64,000 nucleotides of DNA from Streptococcus thoraltensis DSM 12221 (GCF_000380145.1 NZ_KB904598.1:129035-193034); one strand, 5' to 3'. Counted from the stretch's first letter, positions 7,658 to 16,803 are shown. Made by a program: numbers and translations. The notes: generated by a model not told the origin, from the sequence alone.

Positions 7658-8776
7658 CTAAAATTGCCATTTTTCACGGACTAATTCCCATTCTTTAATG
7701 CTATCTTCTTCTTTTAGAGAAAGGCTACGCATAAAATCAAGCATGGCCTCATCTGGTTTTTTCACAATCTCACCCAGTGCCCAGATGGCTGTCGCTGTAT
7801 GAATAGGATTGTTATTCTTATCAATAATCTCCACCAATTTAACCACAGCACTGCGGTCGTGGGCGTTAGCCAAAGCAATAATGGCATTACGCTGCAAGAT
7901 ATTTTTTCCACGCCATGAACCTGCAATCATGCCAAATTGTTCTTTGAAGGATCTATTCGTCAATTCCAAAAAGGGAATCAACTCGGGCTGGGCTAATTCT
8001 GGATCAATCTCACTAGCTAATGGATTGTCAATCCCGCGATTATAAGGGCAACAAATCTGACAAATATCACAGCCATAAATGACCGTCTTGATTTTCTTGC
8101 GGAATTCCATAGCCATCATGCCCTTGTCCTGAGTTTGGAAAGACAAGCAGCGGCGAGCATTCATCGTTCCATCACCAATCAGACAGGAGGTTGGGCAAGA
8201 TTCTAAACAGCGGGTACAATCGCCGCAGCCATAATCCACTTCCTGATCAGGCTCAATCTCTAAGTTGGTAATCAACTCCCCCAGATACATATAAGACCCG
8301 AATTCTTTAGAGATGACCAAACCATTTTTTCCGATAAAACCGATACCAGCTCGCTTAGCGACAACCGTATCAACAAGAGCCCCTGTATCAACCATACCCT
8401 TGTATTCAAAATCTTCGGTCAGCTCCTCAATCCCTTTTGCCAAACGGTTGAGCTTGTCTTGAAGGACATAATGATAATCTAGACCCCAAGAATTAGGCGT
8501 GATTTTCCCCCGTTTATACTGGGTTTTGGGAGGTTTAACGGGTAATTTATTAGGATAAGCTACTGCTATTGAGATGATAGTCTTAGCAGACTCCAAAGAC
8601 AACTTAGGCTTAAGCCGCTCCTCGATGACCTTGTGCTCAAAACCAGTCGTCCGACCCTCCTCGACACCAGCCCGTAAGGTTTTTTCCAAATAATCAAAAT
8701 CATCGGCAGTTGTAAACCCAATCTTTGAAATGCCAATTTCCTTGGCAAGTTTTTGAATTTCCACCTTAATATCCAT
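7658..8776 (-). CDS. queG: Epoxyqueuosine reductase QueG
   Basis: 372 residues. Two [4Fe-4S] ferredoxin-type cysteine clusters are visible: CGDCTRCLESCP near residue 188 and CDICQICCPYNR near 243. The N-terminal cobalamin-binding/DUF1730 region (GIGFIGKNGLVIS) and a HEAT-repeat-like C-terminus (ALGEIVKKPDEAML) are also seen, in family order. It carries out the last step of queuosine synthesis, reducing epoxyqueuosine at the wobble position of tRNA in the cytosol. It lies 50 bp upstream of prfB on the same strand, pointing to a shared transcript of translation genes. Confidence 0.93.
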   Translation of the reverse strand: MDIKVEIQKLAKEIGISKIGFTTADDFDYLEKTLRAGVEEGRTTGFEHKVIEERLKPKLSLESAKTIISIAVAYPNKLPVKPPKTQYKRGKITPNSWGLDYHYVLQDKLNRLAKGIEELTEDFEYKGMVDTGALVDTVVAKRAGIGFIGKNGLVISKEFGSYMYLGELITNLEIEPDQEVDYGCGDCTRCLESCPTSCLIGDGTMNARRCLSFQTQDKGMMAMEFRKKIKTVIYGCDICQICCPYNRGIDNPLASEIDPELAQPELIPFLELTNRSFKEQFGMIAGSWRGKNILQRNAIIALANAHDRSAVVKLVEIIDKNNNPIHTATAIWALGEIVKKPDEAMLDFMRSLSLKEEDSIKEWELVREKWQF

Positions 8777-8854
8777 GCTACTATTTTAAGTGAAAATCAT
8801 GTTGATAGCAAGTCAGATCAGTAACAAGTTTGTGTCAAATCGGCTAAAAAAAGA

Positions 8855-8860
8855 TACAAT
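8855..8860 (+). promoter_or_regulatory. -10 box of the metallophosphoesterase gene
   Basis: TACAAT lies 6 nt upstream of the ATG. The best -35 is weak (TTGTGT at 8830-8835, 19-nt spacing). Confidence 0.45.
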
Positions 8861-8866
8861 AGCTTT

Positions 8867-9724
8867 ATGACAAAACTAGCTTTTATGAGTGATTTGCATG
8901 TCGATCTCAATCACTTCACAGACTTTGAAACTACAACCCTTATCAACTTACTAAAAAAAGAACAGATTGACCACCTTCATATCGCTGGAGACATCTCCAA
9001 CCACCACTACGAGGTATCCCTTCCCTTTCTAGATACCCTCCAGCAACACCTGCCTGTCACTTATAATCTTGGCAATCATGATATGTTAGATTTGACAGAA
9101 ACTGAGATTGAGCATTTAGATTTTAAGATTCATAAGATTAATGGTAAATCCTTCTTAGCCTTTCACGGCTGGTATGACTATAGTTTTCAGCCTCAGAAAA
9201 CGTTCGATGAAAACCTTGCCTTTAAAAATCGTTTTTGGTTTGATAGGCGATTAGATAGGGGGAAAACAGATTCTGAACTGACCGCTGACATTCTCAAAGT
9301 CCTAGACATTACCCTATCTAAGCACCCCGAAATAACATTGATTTCCCTACATTTTGTTCCCCATAAAAACTTCCTCATGACCCATCCAAAATTTATCCCT
9401 TTCAATGCCTTTTTGGGTAGCCAAGATTTCCATAATCTTTTTGTCAAACACGGCGTAAAAGATGTCGTTTTTGGTCATGCCCACCGTTCCTATGGCAGTC
9501 AAACTCTTGATGGTATCACCTATCACTCTCGCCCCTTAGGTTACCGTCGTGAGTGGGATTTAACCATCGATTATGTCAACCAACATCCAGAACTCAATCC
9601 GACAGGGACATGGAATTTGTCAAAAAGGTACAATCTGGTCAAAAAATTGCCAGACTTTAAAAACTTTACCCGACAACAGCTTGAAGAAGAATTTCGACAG
9701 TCGCTAACGATTTTTGACTTCTAA
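8867..9724 (+). CDS. Calcineurin-like metallophosphoesterase
   Basis: 285 residues with the complete metal-binding pattern of the superfamily: D-x-H in SDLHVD (residues 8-13), GD in IAGDIS, GNHD, a histidine in SLHFVPH, and GHAH in VFGHAHRS. It is predicted to be a two-metal phosphodiesterase or phosphatase; the substrate is not evident. It is divergent from queG. There is no Shine-Dalgarno sequence, and a TACAAT -10 box ends 6 nt before the ATG, so the message may be leaderless. The next gene follows closely on the same strand. Confidence 0.85.
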   Translation: MTKLAFMSDLHVDLNHFTDFETTTLINLLKKEQIDHLHIAGDISNHHYEVSLPFLDTLQQHLPVTYNLGNHDMLDLTETEIEHLDFKIHKINGKSFLAFHGWYDYSFQPQKTFDENLAFKNRFWFDRRLDRGKTDSELTADILKVLDITLSKHPEITLISLHFVPHKNFLMTHPKFIPFNAFLGSQDFHNLFVKHGVKDVVFGHAHRSYGSQTLDGITYHSRPLGYRREWDLTIDYVNQHPELNPTGTWNLSKRYNLVKKLPDFKNFTRQQLEEEFRQSLTIFDF

Positions 9725-9785
9725 TCTCTTTTTTGATACCCTTTTCATGGAAAGCTTATCAGATTGGACAAAGGAGGGAAGGCTC

Positions 9786-10154
9786 TTGTCGATTACTCTT
9801 ATTCGAAAAACCTGGGATGGTCGCTATCAACCAAGTGATATCTACCTTAATCGCATCTATCAGGGAAAACTTTACAAAGACCAACAAATCAGTTTGGATA
9901 TGCCAGACACTCCTGCAACACTCAGCTTAGGCTGGGGGATTTTGACTAAATGCCAAGTTGCTGATGGTGATCAGATTATCATGAAGACTAATCCATGGTG
10001 GCTTGCCTTAGAATTAATACTCCTCATTTGCCTCGGACTACAGTTTAACATACTGTTCACTAATGCTGACTATTTGCCTACGCAGCTCATTTTACTCTTA
10101 CTGCTCCTACTAAACTGTATCATCCCCCGATATAGACTGATTAAAAGCACTTAA
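9786..10154 (+). CDS. Small membrane protein, unknown function
   Basis: I place the start at TTG 9786, because AAAGGAGG lies 8 nt upstream, giving 122 residues. A longer in-frame form from 9714 would overlap the previous gene and lacks a ribosome site. The N-terminal 75 residues look like a small beta-rich soluble domain. Two hydrophobic segments follow (WLALELILLICLGLQF and LPTQLILLLLLLLNCII) and a short basic tail. I do not recognise the family. It is probably co-transcribed with the metallophosphoesterase and ends before a strong bidirectional terminator. Confidence 0.65.
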   Translation: MSITLIRKTWDGRYQPSDIYLNRIYQGKLYKDQQISLDMPDTPATLSLGWGILTKCQVADGDQIIMKTNPWWLALELILLICLGLQFNILFTNADYLPTQLILLLLLLLNCIIPRYRLIKST

Positions 10155-10188
10155 AAAGAGTCTGGGGCAAAAGTTTGACACCAAACAT

Positions 10189-10244
10189 AAAAAAGGAACA
10201 AGATAGTTTTCTATTAAACAGAATTCTATCTTGTTCCTTTTTTT
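10189..10244. terminator. Bidirectional terminator
   Basis: AAAAAAGGAACAAGATAG pairs with CTATCTTGTTCCTTTTTT across a 19-nt loop. It has A- and T-runs on both sides, so it can work on either strand. Confidence 0.85.
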
Positions 10245-10415
10245 ATAATACTATCAACTTCATAGAACTAGATAGTAAAGAATTTCTAAAATGAAACGCT
10301 TTGCTTCAGATTCTTTTTAAGAATATGGCTTCCCCTCTCTAACCTGAACATATCAAGGCACTGATTTTGACATCATTAAACCATAAAACTCTTACAAGTA
10401 TTGATAGTAAGCGCT

Positions 10416-10524
10416 CCATAACGAGGTATCTAGTAATCCTCTCACTCCTCCAGTATACTGTTAGTAGAAAACATTCCAGAGTCAGCTTGACTTTGGAATG
10501 TTTTTCAATATACCTCGTTATTGG
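10416..10524. repeat. Nested inverted-repeat element
   Basis: Outer arms CCATAACGAGGTAT (10416-10429) and ATACCTCGTTAT-TGG (10510-10524) bracket an inner hairpin CATTCCAGAGTCA/TGACTTTGGAATG (10472-10500) followed by five T. The inner part is a good terminator. The outer pair makes it look like a small insertion or a relic of one. Confidence 0.6.
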
Positions 10525-10585
10525 ACGTTTACCATTGATATGACAGTATTTCTAAGAGGTTTTCATGTTCCAACATAAAGAAAAA

Positions 10586-10624
10586 GATTGAAGAAAAGGT
10601 CCAAAATGGACTTTTTCTTCAATC
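10586..10624 (-). terminator. Terminator after the P-type ATPase
   Basis: GATTGAAGAAAA-GGTCCA pairs with TGGAC-TTTTTCTTCAATC. It lies 20 bp past the ATPase stop codon. Confidence 0.75.
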
Positions 10625-10644
10625 TGATTTTTTTAGTTTATCTC

Positions 10645-13329
10645 TTAAATGGCGTTTTTATCTTGACCTGTTGCACGTTGGATTGCTTTCACAATTTCAA
10701 CAACTACCAATGTCATTAAACTTCCGATAACAACTACTAACCACTGTGTGACTGATAAATGAGCCACGTGGAAGAAGTTATTAAATCCTGGAACGACCAC
10801 TGTTGACATAAGCAGAACAAAGGCAATTGGAATTGACCAGTTGAACAAGCGGTTCTTAAAGAGACCAACTTGGAAAACAGATTGGTAAACAGACTTAACG
10901 TTATAAGCATGTACCAATTGGATCAAACCAAGCGTAACGTACGCCATTGTCAAAGCATCAGCATGAATGTCAGCATATGTAGTGTGTTCTGGGAATTTAA
11001 GAGCAAAGCCATAAACAGCAAGAACAAGTAAACCTTGAAGTGGCCCTTGATAGATAATTGATTCTTTTACACCACCATCGAAGAAGCTTGATTTGCGTCC
11101 ACGCGGTTTGTGTTTCATCACACCCGGCTCAGCAGGTTCCACACCAAGAGCAATGGCTGGAAGTGTATCTGTAACCAAGTTAATCCAGAGAAGATGAACT
11201 GGTTGAAGAACATCCCATCCAAACAAGGTTGCAAGGAAGATTGTCATAACCTCAGCAATGTTAGCTGAAAGCAAGTATTGAATTGTTTTTTGAATGTTTG
11301 AGAAGACTTTACGTCCTTCTTCTACAGCGACGATAATTGTTGCAAAGTTATCATCAGCAAGAACCATATCAGAAGCTCCTTTGGAAACTTCTGTACCGGT
11401 AATCCCCATACCAATACCGATGTCAGCTGTTTTAAGTGATGGCGCATCATTAACACCGTCACCAGTCATGGCAACAACTTTGCCTTCATTTTGCCACGCT
11501 TTAACGATACGGACTTTATGTTCTGGTGATACACGAGCGTAAACTGAATATTGCTGGAAGACTTTTTGGAATTCTTCATCTGACAATTCGTTAAGTTCAG
11601 CACCTGTAAAGACATGATCTTCTGTGTCATTGGCATCAATAATACCGAGACGTTTAGCAATTGCTTCAGCAGTGTCTTGGTGGTCACCAGTAATCATGAT
11701 TGGACGAATACCAGCTTCTTTAGCCACTTTAACCGCTTGGGCAGCCTCTGGACGTTCAGGGTCAATCATACCAACTAAGCCAGCAAATACCAAATCATTT
11801 TCCACCACTTCAGTTTCCATGGTAGGAATACTTGCTTCATATTTGTAAGCCATCATGAGAACACGAAGAGCTTGTTTAGCAAGAGACTTGTTGGTAGAAA
11901 GAATGGCTTCCTTATCGGCATCTGTAATAGGACGCACTTGATTGTTGTCTTCAATCTTAGTCACACGTTTAAGCAATTGGTCTGGGGCACCTTTTACAGC
12001 AACAAGGTATTGACCATCTGCCAATTTGTGGATTGTTGACATGAGTTTACGATCAGAATCAAATGGTAATTCTGCAACCCGTGGTTCTCCTTTGAGAGCA
12101 TCACGAACATCAAAGCTATGATCCAATCCAAATTGAACAAGAGCCGTTTCAGTTGGGTCACCAATTAACTTACCAGACTCATCAATTTTGGTATCATTGG
12201 CAAAGTTCATGATGCGAAGAGCCATATTTGAGTGATCCAAATCATCATTGGCATCTTGAAGGGTACCATTTGTATAGAGTTTTTCAACAGTCATTTGGTT
12301 CATTGTCAAAGTACCTGTCTTATCTGAGGCGATAATTTCTGTTGAGCCAAGTGTTTCAACAGCAGGCAATTGACGAATGATAGCGTTACGTTTAGCCAAC
12401 ACCTGTGTACCAAGTGAAAGGACAACTGTAACGATGGCTGGCAAACCTTCTGGAATGGCAGCAACCGCAAGAGCAACCGCAATCATGAGACCTTCAAGTG
12501 GGCTTTCATTACGAAGGAAGACGCCAACTACGAAGGTAACAGCTGCAATAACCAAGACAGCAACCGTCAAAATTTTAGACAATTGGTTAAGGTTTTGTTT
12601 GAGAGGGGTGTCTGTTTCATCAGCGTTTTGTAACATGTTTGCAATGTGACCGACTTCGGTAAACATACCCGTGTTAGTAACGACACCCATACCACGACCG
12701 TATGTAACGTTTGAGTTTTGGTAACCCATATTGACACGGTCACCAATACCAGCATCTTCAGCTAGTTCAACGTCTAAAGACTTTTCAACTGGTACAGACT
12801 CACCAGTAAGGGCAGCCTCTTCGATTTTCAAAGAGCTTGCTTCCAAAAGGCGCATATCCGCTGGAACAACATCACCCGCTTCAAGTAAGACAATGTCACC
12901 AGGAACTAATTCTTTAGAATCAACTTCCTTCACGTGTCCATCACGACGAACACGCGCTAATGGACTAGACATTGATTTAAGTGCTTCAATAGCTGCTTCT
13001 GCCTGTCCTTCTTGGTAAACACCAAATGCAGCGTTAATGACAACTACGAATAAGATAATTAAAGCATCTGTTAAACCGTGCATCCCTTCAGTAATCACTG
13101 AAAGTGCTGCAGCTGCTAACAAGATAATAATCATCAAGTCTTTAAATTGATCCAAGAATTTTTGGAAAAGTGACTTCTTCTCACCCTCTTCCAATTCATT
13201 ACGACCATACTCTGACAAACGTTGCTCGGCTTGAGCGCTCGTCAAACCTTTTTTGTTTGTCTCAAGAGCTTCAAGAACAGAGTCTTCCGACTGTGTGTAA
13301 AACGCTTGACGTTTTTGTTCTTTTGACAC
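10645..13329 (-). CDS. P-type cation-transporting ATPase (Ca2+/Mn2+ efflux type)
   Basis: 894 residues from GTG 13329 behind AAGGAGGAG. P2-type ATPase landmarks are all present: TGES at 175-178, PEGL in the membrane segment near 293-296, the phosphorylated aspartate in DKTGT at 336-340, KGAPD, and TGDGVNDAP. About ten membrane segments are expected. The sequence resembles the PMCA/SERCA-type pumps of streptococci and lactococci. The upstream yybP-ykoY riboswitch (13385-13495) suggests manganese-induced expression, as reported for the pneumococcal MgtA/CaxP and lactococcal YoaB pumps. The ion, Ca2+ or Mn2+, cannot be read from the sequence. Confidence 0.9.
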   Translation of the reverse strand: MSKEQKRQAFYTQSEDSVLEALETNKKGLTSAQAEQRLSEYGRNELEEGEKKSLFQKFLDQFKDLMIIILLAAAALSVITEGMHGLTDALIILFVVVINAAFGVYQEGQAEAAIEALKSMSSPLARVRRDGHVKEVDSKELVPGDIVLLEAGDVVPADMRLLEASSLKIEEAALTGESVPVEKSLDVELAEDAGIGDRVNMGYQNSNVTYGRGMGVVTNTGMFTEVGHIANMLQNADETDTPLKQNLNQLSKILTVAVLVIAAVTFVVGVFLRNESPLEGLMIAVALAVAAIPEGLPAIVTVVLSLGTQVLAKRNAIIRQLPAVETLGSTEIIASDKTGTLTMNQMTVEKLYTNGTLQDANDDLDHSNMALRIMNFANDTKIDESGKLIGDPTETALVQFGLDHSFDVRDALKGEPRVAELPFDSDRKLMSTIHKLADGQYLVAVKGAPDQLLKRVTKIEDNNQVRPITDADKEAILSTNKSLAKQALRVLMMAYKYEASIPTMETEVVENDLVFAGLVGMIDPERPEAAQAVKVAKEAGIRPIMITGDHQDTAEAIAKRLGIIDANDTEDHVFTGAELNELSDEEFQKVFQQYSVYARVSPEHKVRIVKAWQNEGKVVAMTGDGVNDAPSLKTADIGIGMGITGTEVSKGASDMVLADDNFATIIVAVEEGRKVFSNIQKTIQYLLSANIAEVMTIFLATLFGWDVLQPVHLLWINLVTDTLPAIALGVEPAEPGVMKHKPRGRKSSFFDGGVKESIIYQGPLQGLLVLAVYGFALKFPEHTTYADIHADALTMAYVTLGLIQLVHAYNVKSVYQSVFQVGLFKNRLFNWSIPIAFVLLMSTVVVPGFNNFFHVAHLSVTQWLVVVIGSLMTLVVVEIVKAIQRATGQDKNAI

Positions 13330-13359
13330 TTTTTCTCCTCCTTGGTCTTTTCTCTATAG

Positions 13360-13389
13360 AAAAAGACCTGTTTATTTTTAAACAAGTCT
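13360..13389 (-). terminator. Riboswitch expression-platform terminator
   Basis: Minus-strand AGACTTGTTTA / TAAACAGGTCT arms with a 4-nt A loop are followed by TTTTT. It lies between the aptamer and the ribosome site of the ATPase, so ligand-bound RNA would be expected to read through it. Confidence 0.8.
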
Positions 13390-13495
13390 CGCAAATTAAG
13401 ACTATGCCGGAAACAAACGTTTCGAAATGACGACATAATCACGATGACACCATATCACTGATACGATATGACCATCGTCGGCTACTCCCTTGATG
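13385..13495 (-). ncRNA. yybP-ykoY manganese riboswitch
   Basis: On the minus strand the leader carries the conserved boxes of this class in order: AAGGGAGTAGC near 13492-13482, TCGTCA near 13433-13428, and CCGGCAT near 13411-13405, each flanked by pairing stems. A near-consensus promoter starts the RNA about 10 nt upstream. A terminator follows the aptamer and the P-type ATPase is next. The family is known to sense Mn2+ and to switch on export genes. Confidence 0.9.
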
Positions 13496-13501
13496 GATAT
13501 A

Positions 13502-13530
13502 ATTATAACAGAAATAGCTCATCGACTCAA
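13502..13530 (-). promoter_or_regulatory. Promoter of the riboswitch-ATPase transcript
   Basis: -35 TTGAGT (13530-13525), 17-nt spacer, -10 TATAAT (13507-13502). Confidence 0.8.
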
Positions 13531-13542
13531 GGTAAATGAAAA

Positions 13543-15345
13543 CTATTGTTTCATTTCATGTGAACGCCAGATATGCGTATCAATTAAGCCACAATAAGGA
13601 TCGACGCTTGATACTCCTGTAAATTCAGATTCACCTGCTAGTTTTTTTACCAAACTGGCAATAGTATTTGGTAAGCCATCATACGCATTGATGTAGGTTC
13701 CAACTTGTGGCATATCTGCCAAGGCAAATGGATGTTGCACTGACACGACGATTGTTGGGATTTCATGGACATAAAATGGCTGATCTGGTGTTCCTTTAGC
13801 CGCGGGCCAAATAATACGTTGGGTAGTACCGCCAGAATTGACATCAACAAGATTGATAATCAAATCATAATTATCCGTGATTTGAGCAATTGGTCGTTTA
13901 GAAGCATAGACATTTTGAATAGCTGCTGGACGTTCGTCTTCCGGCAGTTTTTTAATACGCTCTTCTGTATTTTCCCAAATCGATACTTCATGTCCCGCTT
14001 GTTCTAACAACTCTTTTAAGGTGTCAGCTGCACGTTTTTTGCCAGAGTTAATCATCGCACCAAAGCCACCCTTGTAACCTTCGACTTCAACTAAAAGAAT
14101 GCGTTTGTAGCGTTCTGGTGTGACTGGGAAAATGTCTTTTTGTTTATCTTTGACCAGCGTGATTGCCTTATCAGCTACTTCATCTGAAAGGCGTTTAGCC
14201 TCGTCTGTACCAATTTTTTCTAGCGCTTCTTCTTTTGGAAGCAAAATCTCCTTGCGGCGACCTTCAAATTGATGCAAGCCAAGTTTTGCTTTCAACCCTA
14301 AGGTACGACGAATGGCATCGTGCAGACGTTCTTCTGTTAAGAGACCATTTTCATAGCCTTCTTTCATCCAACGGAAATCTTCATCAGGATCGTTGAAAAA
14401 TAAGAAGAGATCGCATCCAGCTTCAATCGCTGTTGGTAGCAGTTCACGACGTGGAAGCGATGCTGTCATCGCAACCATATGAGAGGCATCGGTTACGATA
14501 GCCCCATTGTAGCCCAGCTCACCTCGTAGAAGTTCATCAAGAAGTGTTTTATTAAGCGATGCTGGTAGCATATCATCCAAATCACGCTCAGGGTGCATTT
14601 CTTTTTCAACATTTGGCAGATGAATATGACCTGCCATAATACCCGGAAGACCCGCTTCAGTCATTTCGCCATAAATACGCCCAAAGGTCTCCATCCACTC
14701 CTCTTTTGACATAGGGTTAGACGCATATGAAAGATGGTGGTCTCGTTCGTCAATGCCATCACCAGGAAAATGTTTAGCAAATGGAATAATGCCATGTTCC
14801 ATGATACCACGCATGTATTCTTTTGAAAGGCTGATAACTTGCTCGACTTCAGCTCCCCATGTACGATTAGCAATAATAGGATTTCGCCAGTTACGGCTAA
14901 GATCCATAATAGGAGCAAATGACGCATTACATCCCACGGCTGATGCCTCAAGTCCAGCAATACGCCCTAGTTCATAAGCATACTTAGGATCGTTAGTAGC
15001 GGCAATTTTAATCTCATCACCAATTTTGGTGCCATCTGTGACCGCCCCATTTCCCCCTGATTCTGTATTGGCTGCAATCAACAGAGGGATTTTTGATTTG
15101 GTTTGTAAAATGTAATTTTGCTCCCAAATGTCCGCTGCTGGACCAGGAGCATACCTTACCGCTGCAAATTTGTAATCTGTCATAACTTGAGTTAGATACT
15201 CTTCTGTACGACTAGAACCCATATTAACAAAAAGCTGACCAATTTTTTCATCTAAGGTCATATTATTAAGGGTCGTTTCTACCCAATCAATAGCTTCTTG
15301 ATTTAGGTTATAAGGCTTTTTAGTTAAGTCTACTAAATGTGTCAT
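13543..15345 (-). CDS. Glycoside hydrolase family 3 (beta-N-acetylhexosaminidase-like)
   Basis: 600 residues with no signal peptide, so a cytoplasmic enzyme. The N-terminal TIM-barrel domain shows the NagZ-type motif KHFPGDGIDERDHH, whose Asp-His pair is the usual acid/base dyad of this GH3 branch. The nucleophile region is IVTDASHMVAM. A C-terminal alpha/beta sandwich domain follows from about residue 400. It should cleave N-acetylhexosaminides or related sugars. It is encoded 10 bp after the HAD gene and is transcribed with it. Its place next to the glucuronide locus suggests it acts on an oligosaccharide also containing glucuronic acid, which is inference. Confidence 0.85.
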   Translation of the reverse strand: MTHLVDLTKKPYNLNQEAIDWVETTLNNMTLDEKIGQLFVNMGSSRTEEYLTQVMTDYKFAAVRYAPGPAADIWEQNYILQTKSKIPLLIAANTESGGNGAVTDGTKIGDEIKIAATNDPKYAYELGRIAGLEASAVGCNASFAPIMDLSRNWRNPIIANRTWGAEVEQVISLSKEYMRGIMEHGIIPFAKHFPGDGIDERDHHLSYASNPMSKEEWMETFGRIYGEMTEAGLPGIMAGHIHLPNVEKEMHPERDLDDMLPASLNKTLLDELLRGELGYNGAIVTDASHMVAMTASLPRRELLPTAIEAGCDLFLFFNDPDEDFRWMKEGYENGLLTEERLHDAIRRTLGLKAKLGLHQFEGRRKEILLPKEEALEKIGTDEAKRLSDEVADKAITLVKDKQKDIFPVTPERYKRILLVEVEGYKGGFGAMINSGKKRAADTLKELLEQAGHEVSIWENTEERIKKLPEDERPAAIQNVYASKRPIAQITDNYDLIINLVDVNSGGTTQRIIWPAAKGTPDQPFYVHEIPTIVVSVQHPFALADMPQVGTYINAYDGLPNTIASLVKKLAGESEFTGVSSVDPYCGLIDTHIWRSHEMKQ

Positions 15346-15355
15346 CTTATCACTC

Positions 15356-16156
15356 CTAATCTAAATGTTTCCAAAACGTTTCTTTTAGGCTTTCTAAGCC
15401 TTCTTTTGTTACCTGACCAGCGACAAAAGCTGGTGAAAATGTTTCTTGTAATGCTTTCCAAGATGCTGCTTCTTTACCAACCAAGATAGGGTAAAAAGCC
15501 ACTTGATTTTGCTCAGCTGCTGCTAAATCACCAGGTGAGTCTCCCACCATTACAAGATGATCTTTTGAGTAGCCATCTTGTAGCAAGCTTGCAATAACAT
15601 CTTCTTTCTTACCACGATCTTGACAGTAAAGGTCATCGACATACTCTAACAAGCCTTGATCGCGCCATTCCTCTTCGACAGCTTCACGATTGGCTGAAGA
15701 GACAACATACACCTTCCCAAGCTCGTGAAGTTTTTCTAAGCCTGAACGAGCACCTATAAAAGCAAGTGCCTCACCCTTGTAAGATTTAATTTGTCGATTA
15801 ACTTCGTTAGACCAATCCAATGCTTTCTGTAAATCATCTGATGGTTGTTGAGCCAACGCTTGCTCCAGAGACGCATTTGATAGTGATGTGGTAGTGGCTA
15901 CCCAGTTCTTCAAGGCATCAATGCCCTCCAGACCTGCGTACTCTAACCCCATCACCAATCCGACAAAACGATTGACGCCTCTTGTACGAGAGTAAAGGTT
16001 GATATTATCCCACTCTTTCAAAAAAGCTTCTTTATTTGTAACCTCGAAAAACTGAGCTGCTAGTGGTCCAAAAAAGAGCTGATGTTTGTAGGTCATGGTA
16101 TCCATGGCACAGCCATCTGAGTCTACGCAAAAGACATATTCTTGCTGTTTAGACAT
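15356..16156 (-). CDS. HAD-superfamily hydrolase
   Basis: 266 residues. Motif I is a variant, DSDGCAMD, with both catalytic aspartates but Cys instead of Thr after the Gly. Motif II is YVVSSA, and motif IV is MVGDSPGD. A helical cap lies between motifs I and II. This is a phosphatase-like fold; the substrate, perhaps a sugar phosphate, is not evident. It is the first gene of the pair with the GH3 enzyme. A one-mismatch copy of the GntR operator lies about 25 bp upstream of its start. Confidence 0.75.
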   Translation of the reverse strand: MSKQQEYVFCVDSDGCAMDTMTYKHQLFFGPLAAQFFEVTNKEAFLKEWDNINLYSRTRGVNRFVGLVMGLEYAGLEGIDALKNWVATTTSLSNASLEQALAQQPSDDLQKALDWSNEVNRQIKSYKGEALAFIGARSGLEKLHELGKVYVVSSANREAVEEEWRDQGLLEYVDDLYCQDRGKKEDVIASLLQDGYSKDHLVMVGDSPGDLAAAEQNQVAFYPILVGKEAASWKALQETFSPAFVAGQVTKEGLESLKETFWKHLD

Positions 16157-16178
16157 TTTTCCCCTTTCATTCTTATCT

Positions 16179-16189
16179 TCATCTGATAA
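16179..16189. promoter_or_regulatory. Candidate GntR (UxuR-like) operator upstream of the HAD/GH3 pair
   Basis: TCATCTGATAA differs by one base from the palindrome TCATCTGATGA found in both uronate promoters. It lies 23 bp upstream of the HAD start codon. The surrounding promoter hexamers are poor. Confidence 0.4.
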
Positions 16190-16560
16190 TGCAATGCTAT
16201 CATGCTTAAGGATTAAAACAGAGTGCCAGACAATCCGTTTTTACCCCAGAAGTCAGCGTTTTCTGGCAACGGTATTTCACCTAAAAGTAAGACAGACCGT
16301 ACCAATCATTTTAGCTGAAATTCTTTGAAAATGAAGCTACTAAAAAGGTATTTGGTATTAGATTATCTAACCTCTCAATCGCTTCTTATCCTTCTATGGT
16401 ATAAATACTATCTAGCAACCCCACCACTATTGCAGTCTGATAAAGCACTCTTAATCATCTAAAGATTTCTGATAACGTGAGGCAGGAACCAAAGTACCTA
16501 ACCTCATTAAGTTTTAACTAAGTAGATAAGTAGAATCGTTTAGTACAGTAGTTGTCGGAC

Positions 16561-16772
16561 TTGTAAAATGACTTAACTTTCAAACAAGGAACAAAAAGAC
16601 TCGGACAGTACTTGATACTCAATGAAAATCAAAAGCAAACTAGACGACACAGATAGCAGATAGAACTAGAGTTCATCAAATCAAGTCAACAAGATCTGTT
16701 TTTGATTTTCGAAGCGTATGGGTAGGGCAAGTCAAAAGTAACGAAGCATCAAAGTTAATTCAAAAGACTATA
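16561..16772 (+). repeat. RUP-like element carrying a BOX-like insert
   Basis: Ends AAATGACTTAACTTTC and AAAGTTAATTCAAAAGACTA frame an insert of about 104 bp at 16616-16719 (TACTCAATGAAAATCAAAAG to TTTTGATTTTCGAAGCGTA). It has the same architecture as 6158-6366, in the opposite orientation. Confidence 0.65.
16616..16719. repeat. BOX-like element inside the larger repeat
   Basis: Left and right ends pair as a long hairpin. The internal sequence (GCAAACTAGACGACA, then AGATAGCAGATAGAACTA) is shared with 62628-62731. Confidence 0.6.
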
Positions 16773-16803
16773 CAAGTCTCGTCAACCTTGCGAAGGTGGG
16801 AGT

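Larger units (their letters stand above)
10245..10644. other. Intergenic stretch with a nested inverted repeat
   Basis: No gene is visible. The stretch holds the 109-bp nested inverted-repeat element at 10416-10524 and the ATPase terminator at 10586-10624. Nothing else was recognised in 10245-10415. Confidence 0.6.

Noticed and set aside
10645..13329. Long antisense frames over the P-type ATPase (for example 12377-12649 and 12731-13018) as genes
   Set aside because: They are Ala/Thr/Ser-rich mirror frames of a conserved protein, with no ribosome sites or family resemblance.
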